Source: Muribaculum sp. (GTDB lineage: Bacteria; Bacteroidota; Bacteroidia; Bacteroidales; Muribaculaceae). Taken from it: a DNA stretch of 64,000 nt. Location of the stretch: NCBI GenBank assembly GCA_023667055.1, contig JAMPAV010000005.1:22476-86475 (forward strand), given 5' to 3'. The notes under the pieces were generated by a model. The model was not told the DNA's origin, searched no databases, and was given only the letters and a program-made list of their open reading frames with translations. Positions 61,019 through 64,000 of this stretch are shown piece after piece (position 1 is the first letter of the stretch; each line of letters begins with the position of its first letter). The position numbers and the translations under genes are program-made.

Positions 61019-62002
61019 CTACTTTAGCAGTTGCTTTAATTGTTCGGAGGAGGACTTGTCTGCGACAAGAATACCATCCGGAGATACAACAATTACAAGA
61101 TCCTTGAGCCCAAGTCCCATTACGGGGATGCCAAGTTCATTTACGATGTGCGTGTTTTCGCTATGGTGGAGTGATGCGTGTCCGGATGTGGCTCCAGGCA
61201 ACTTTTCTGTCAATGTATTCCATGTGCCGAGATCCCGCCATTCGCCGCTGTATGGGACCACAGCCACTGACTTAGCTTTTTCAACCACCTCGTAGTCAAA
61301 ACTGATTTTCGGGAATTCCTCATAGTCTGCATGGATCTGCTGAAACGACTTTCCGGGCATGTAGCGCTCCACTATGTCCATCAGATGCCCAAGGCGAAAT
61401 GCGAAAACGCCTCCGTTCCAAAGAGCTCCTTCTTCAAGAAGTTTTTCAGCGGTGGCCACATCGGGTTTTTCTGTGAAACGTGCCACAGGTGTAGCTCCGG
61501 CCTCATCAGCAGGCTCATTTTTGGGCACTATGTAACCATACTTTTCGGAAGGGTAGGTCGGTGTGATTCCCATCAATATCAGTTCTCCACTCCCCGACTC
61601 AACCGCACTTGCCATCTTGCATATAGTCTGGAAATAAGAGTCGTCGGCGTATGTGTCGCAGGGCATTACTATGACAGGCTCTTCCGGAGAGGTGCCTTGC
61701 GATGCCAGATAGGAGCATGAAAGTGCTATTGCCGGAAATGTGTCTCTCCTGCACGGCTCTGTCACAATGCCAATCTTTTTGCCAAGTTGTGCTGTCACAT
61801 ATTCTTTCTGTACAGCCCCGGTGGCAACGACTATTCCGTCGGCATTTCCTGTAGCTTTTATCTGTCGTACCACTCGCTGTATCATTGACTCTTTTCGTCC
61901 GTCGGGTGTCTCAAGTAACTGAAGAAACTGTTTGCTTCTAATGTCGTTGGATAGGGGCCACAGCCTTTTGCCGGACCCTCCTGATAGCAATATAATTTTC
62001 AT
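61019..62002 (-). CDS. Mannose-1-phosphate guanylyltransferase
   Basis: 327 residues of the nucleotidyltransferase fold: ILLSGGSGKRLWPLSN (the GGxGxRLWPLS signature), EPCRRDTFPAIALS, VMPCDTYADD, RFTEKPD and LWNGGVFAF. It makes GDP-mannose from GTP and mannose-1-phosphate for capsule, LPS or protein glycans. The usual C-terminal cupin (phosphomannose isomerase) of ManC is absent, so this is the single-domain form. It follows the DUF2027-Smr gene by 7 bases and is probably co-transcribed with it. Confidence 0.92.
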   Translation of the reverse strand: MKIILLSGGSGKRLWPLSNDIRSKQFLQLLETPDGRKESMIQRVVRQIKATGNADGIVVATGAVQKEYVTAQLGKKIGIVTEPCRRDTFPAIALSCSYLASQGTSPEEPVIVMPCDTYADDSYFQTICKMASAVESGSGELILMGITPTYPSEKYGYIVPKNEPADEAGATPVARFTEKPDVATAEKLLEEGALWNGGVFAFRLGHLMDIVERYMPGKSFQQIHADYEEFPKISFDYEVVEKAKSVAVVPYSGEWRDLGTWNTLTEKLPGATSGHASLHHSENTHIVNELGIPVMGLGLKDLVIVVSPDGILVADKSSSEQLKQLLK

Positions 62003-62009
62003 ATATAGT

Positions 62010-63131
62010 TTATTTTATAGTGACAAGGGTTGCCCCAAATCCGTATTCCTGAAAGGATGCATCCTGCAGCTCGCATTTGGCATATTCCTTTTTCAGAAGG
62101 TCGCGTACAGACTTCCTGAGAACTCCATCACCCTTCCCATGAATGAAAACAATTTTCTGGCCTTTCCGTTTGGAATTTTCATTCATTGTTTTTCTCACAG
62201 TGTCAAGTTGAAGACCAAGCATGTCTTTATTCTCCATGCCTGCAGTGGAATCTACAAGTTCTCCGATGTGAAGATCCACTTCAATCAAGGGCAAGAGTTT
62301 ATAGGGACTTAGCTCCTTTCCTCTGCCGTGGGCCTTTTGTGGTTTGTCTTTTTCTTTGGTCTCTTTGCCTGACTTTGAGGCATAATCTGAAATCATGCTG
62401 AGTGTATCAGCGAGAGCCTTGTCGTCTTTCACCAATTGAATCTCCATCACCGGAGTTTCAAAATATATACCCGGTCGGAAACAATGAAGTTTGAAAAATT
62501 TTGTAAGGTCCAGTTTCCGGCTTATTGCTGCCGGTGCTTTCATCTCAAATTCTTTCTCTTTCTTGTATGCTATATACTGCAATGCTATTTTTTCATAATC
62601 GTTGAGCTCGGCACGTTTCACCACCGCAAGATCTATCACTTCGTTTGGAGCGACATCTCCGGCATATACCGTATGCCAGCCCCTTTCTTCTGAACCCCGG
62701 CGCAGGAATGTGAAGTGAAGAAAGAAGTTTGAATCGTTCACAAGGACAGTGTTGAAATCAGAGTTGTCCAGACTTCTGATGGAGGTGGGTTCGAAGGCTA
62801 TGGCAATATTCAGCTTGTCTCCGTAGTGTGTTTCCACAATTCGTTCAGCTACAGGTGCCACAAACCCCGGAGCCGGAATCTCTTTGTCAGGTAAGGCCTG
62901 TTTGGCTTCCGGTCTGTTTTTTCCGGCATCAAAAGCCTTTTGGTCAAAATAGAGATTCGGACCTCCGGATTTTTTCTCATGTCCTGCCGGTAGCACCACT
63001 ACCAACTCATTGACCAACACGGGGGTCTCAAATCCCTCTTCATCCACATACGCCACTTTTCCCTCAATTCTTCTTACGACACCGCCTCCGACGGCGTTCA
63101 GATATCTTACTGTATCTCCAATTTTTACCAT
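62010..63131 (-). CDS. DUF2027 protein with C-terminal Smr domain
   Basis: 373 residues. The N-terminus is a small beta barrel (MVKIGDTVRYLNAVGGGVVRRIEGKVAYVDEEGFE), the middle is the DUF2027 region (LNIAIAFEPTSIRSLDNSDFNTVLVNDSNFFLHF), and the C-terminal ~85 residues are the Smr/MutS2-like nuclease module (EVDLHIGELVDST, KGQKIVFIHGKGDGVLRKSVRDLL, with the HGKG motif). Smr domains nick or bind DNA or RNA. A member of a Bacteroidetes-specific family with unknown cellular role. Flanked by the plug protein gene 11 bases upstream and the guanylyltransferase 7 bases downstream. Confidence 0.88.
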   Translation of the reverse strand: MVKIGDTVRYLNAVGGGVVRRIEGKVAYVDEEGFETPVLVNELVVVLPAGHEKKSGGPNLYFDQKAFDAGKNRPEAKQALPDKEIPAPGFVAPVAERIVETHYGDKLNIAIAFEPTSIRSLDNSDFNTVLVNDSNFFLHFTFLRRGSEERGWHTVYAGDVAPNEVIDLAVVKRAELNDYEKIALQYIAYKKEKEFEMKAPAAISRKLDLTKFFKLHCFRPGIYFETPVMEIQLVKDDKALADTLSMISDYASKSGKETKEKDKPQKAHGRGKELSPYKLLPLIEVDLHIGELVDSTAGMENKDMLGLQLDTVRKTMNENSKRKGQKIVFIHGKGDGVLRKSVRDLLKKEYAKCELQDASFQEYGFGATLVTIK

Positions 63132-63142
63132 ATTTTGTTTTG

Positions 63143-63829
63143 CTATTTTATTGTGGTGACGGATATAACCCCGTTGGCACCGCGAGAACCATATATAGAA
63201 CCCTCTTTTATAACTTCAACTCTATCTACTGAATAAAGATTGACACCATCGAAGGAATCCACAATCACTCCATCCACTATGAATAGGGGAGTGGTGGGTG
63301 AAAGCAAACTGCTTTGCCCTCGGATATTTGTTCCGCTGGTGTTCGCTCCTTTCGGTCCCTGTGCCACATTCAGGCCAGGCACAAGGCCGCTGAGTGCCCT
63401 AAGCAGATCGGAAGCTCCGGTGGCACGCAGTTGAGCTCCGGTTATTCCGTTGGATGCGGAAACCCGTTCGCGACGTTTTATGTATCCGTATCCAAGGTCG
63501 GCAAGTTCCGGCTCTTCCTTGTATTCTTTAGGTTTTGTATCGACAAGCGTTATTTTTATTGACTTGCGGCCTTCTATGGGTATCTTGTACACCTCTTTCT
63601 TGACTTTCATCTTGAGAGTGTCATTTTCTTCTACTGAAGAAAATCCGAATCGGCCTTGTTTGTCTGTTGTCGAATGATTTGATTCGTTCACAACCCATAT
63701 TTTCACACCTTTCACCGGGCTGCCTTGTCCATCTACTACCAGCCCATTGAAAGGTTCTACAGCAGCTTTGACATACAATACATTGACGATTATGCCTATG
63801 ACCACAGCGATTATCCTATTCATGTTCAT
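63143..63829 (-). CDS. Stand-alone TonB plug domain protein (no barrel)
   Basis: 228 residues with signal peptide (IIAVVIGIIVNVLYVKA). A carboxypeptidase-like regulatory domain (VDGQGSPVKGVKIWVVNESNHSTTDKQGRFGF) leads into a SusC-type plug: GITGAQLRATGASDLLRALSGLVPGLNV, NIRGQSSLL, PLFIVDGVIVDSF and YGSRGANGVISVTTIK, after which the frame stops, exactly where the barrel would begin. Not an obvious frameshift: the stop follows a natural end and the next gene starts 11 bases later. It may be a periplasmic or lipid-bound plug mimic interacting with TonB or SusC partners (inference). Confidence 0.85.
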   Translation of the reverse strand: MNMNRIIAVVIGIIVNVLYVKAAVEPFNGLVVDGQGSPVKGVKIWVVNESNHSTTDKQGRFGFSSVEENDTLKMKVKKEVYKIPIEGRKSIKITLVDTKPKEYKEEPELADLGYGYIKRRERVSASNGITGAQLRATGASDLLRALSGLVPGLNVAQGPKGANTSGTNIRGQSSLLSPTTPLFIVDGVIVDSFDGVNLYSVDRVEVIKEGSIYGSRGANGVISVTTIK

Positions 63830-63906
63830 GCTCGTTATGTAGTTTTAATAAATCCAACGTTAACTTGCTAAGACCCCATCTCAAAAAAATTTTAAGGCTT
63901 AGAGGC

Positions 63907-63996
63907 GGTTTTTGGCGAGGGATTTTCGCAAGTCGAAGAGGGAGTTTAGCGAGCTAAGCGACCGATGAGACTTGGCGAAAATCACCGGCCAAAACC
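63907..63996. other. 90-base imperfect palindrome at window edge
   Basis: Three paired blocks: GGTTTTTGGC (63907) with GCCAAAACC (63988), GATTTTCGC (63921) with GCGAAAATC (63975), and AAGTC (63930) with GACTT (63969), enclosing a smaller TTAGC/GCTAA hairpin. The GC-rich, structured tract contrasts with the AT-rich intergenic DNA around 63840. It could be a structured RNA, the end of a mobile element or a dispersed palindromic repeat; the window ends before this can be settled. The remainder of 63830-63906 holds the plug gene's leader and nothing recognisable. Confidence 0.6.
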
Positions 63997-64000
63997 GGAC

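Noticed and set aside
63143..63829. Frameshifted SusC gene
   Set aside because: No barrel-coding sequence is present downstream in any frame; the next gene is DUF2027-Smr, intact from its ATG.
1..64000. tRNA, rRNA or insertion-sequence genes
   Set aside because: No cloverleaf-like GGTTCGAATCC segments, rRNA sequence, transposase motifs or terminal inverted repeats with target duplication were recognised.

Overview
The window looks like chromosomal DNA from the Bacteroidales, most likely a Muribaculaceae-type gut commensal. Evidence for this: almost no start codon is preceded by a Shine-Dalgarno sequence; gene-poor gaps carry the Bacteroidetes promoter (a TTTG-like -33 box and a TAnnTTTG -7 box); and the gene content is typical of the order (meso-DAP dehydrogenase, DUF4271 with an uroporphyrinogen-III synthase, DUF2027-Smr, ParA-ParB-DUF5683-LysM transglycosylase, TonB receptors, inositol-sphingolipid-type genes). 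The family assignment is inference. The DNA is densely coding. I see no rRNA, tRNA, insertion sequence, prophage or CRISPR array.

1-27.7 kb is read almost entirely from the minus strand: the start of a polysaccharide flippase, a GIN-domain exported protein, dusB, an M16 peptidase, ddh, a polysaccharide deacetylase coupled to a giant DUF2723 membrane protein, rnhB, an unusual receiver/PPDK_N protein, hemD, DUF4271, an NAD-dependent epimerase, a secreted GH13 glucanase, DUF695, phoH, sufB, carbonic anhydrase, a ClC channel, and a thiamine uptake operon (TPP riboswitch, TonB receptor, PnuC-type permease) next to rpoN. 27.8-51 kb is read from the plus strand: a MATE pump, a SurA/PpiD-like foldase, rlmN, pdxA, then a lipid head-group cluster (ATP-grasp, PgpA-like, GtrA, two CDP-alcohol transferases, an Aur1-like PAP2 enzyme, an acyltransferase), GH89, recG, parAB with DUF5683 and a LysM transglycosylase, an ABC exporter and purN. 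51-64 kb holds a polyprenyl synthase, polA, pfkA, an LpxL-like acyltransferase, an orphan PTS EIIC with an apparently periplasmic KduI, a 53-residue protein, a coiled-coil membrane protein, a mannose-1-phosphate guanylyltransferase, DUF2027-Smr and a stand-alone TonB plug protein.

Four things stand out. (i) The 33.8-39.3 kb lipid cluster has the order of the Bacteroides inositol-lipid locus, but an ATP-grasp gene stands where the inositol-phosphate synthase would be expected. (ii) A PTS EIIC without other PTS parts sits beside a KduI that carries a signal peptide. (iii) Heptanucleotide tandem arrays recur at gene junctions. One of them lies inside purN and keeps it in frame with a CD225/dispanin membrane domain, so copy-number change could switch the fusion on and off. 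(iv) A 1000-residue protein has two receiver-like domains fused to a PEP-synthase ATP-grasp domain but lacks the rest of PEP synthase.
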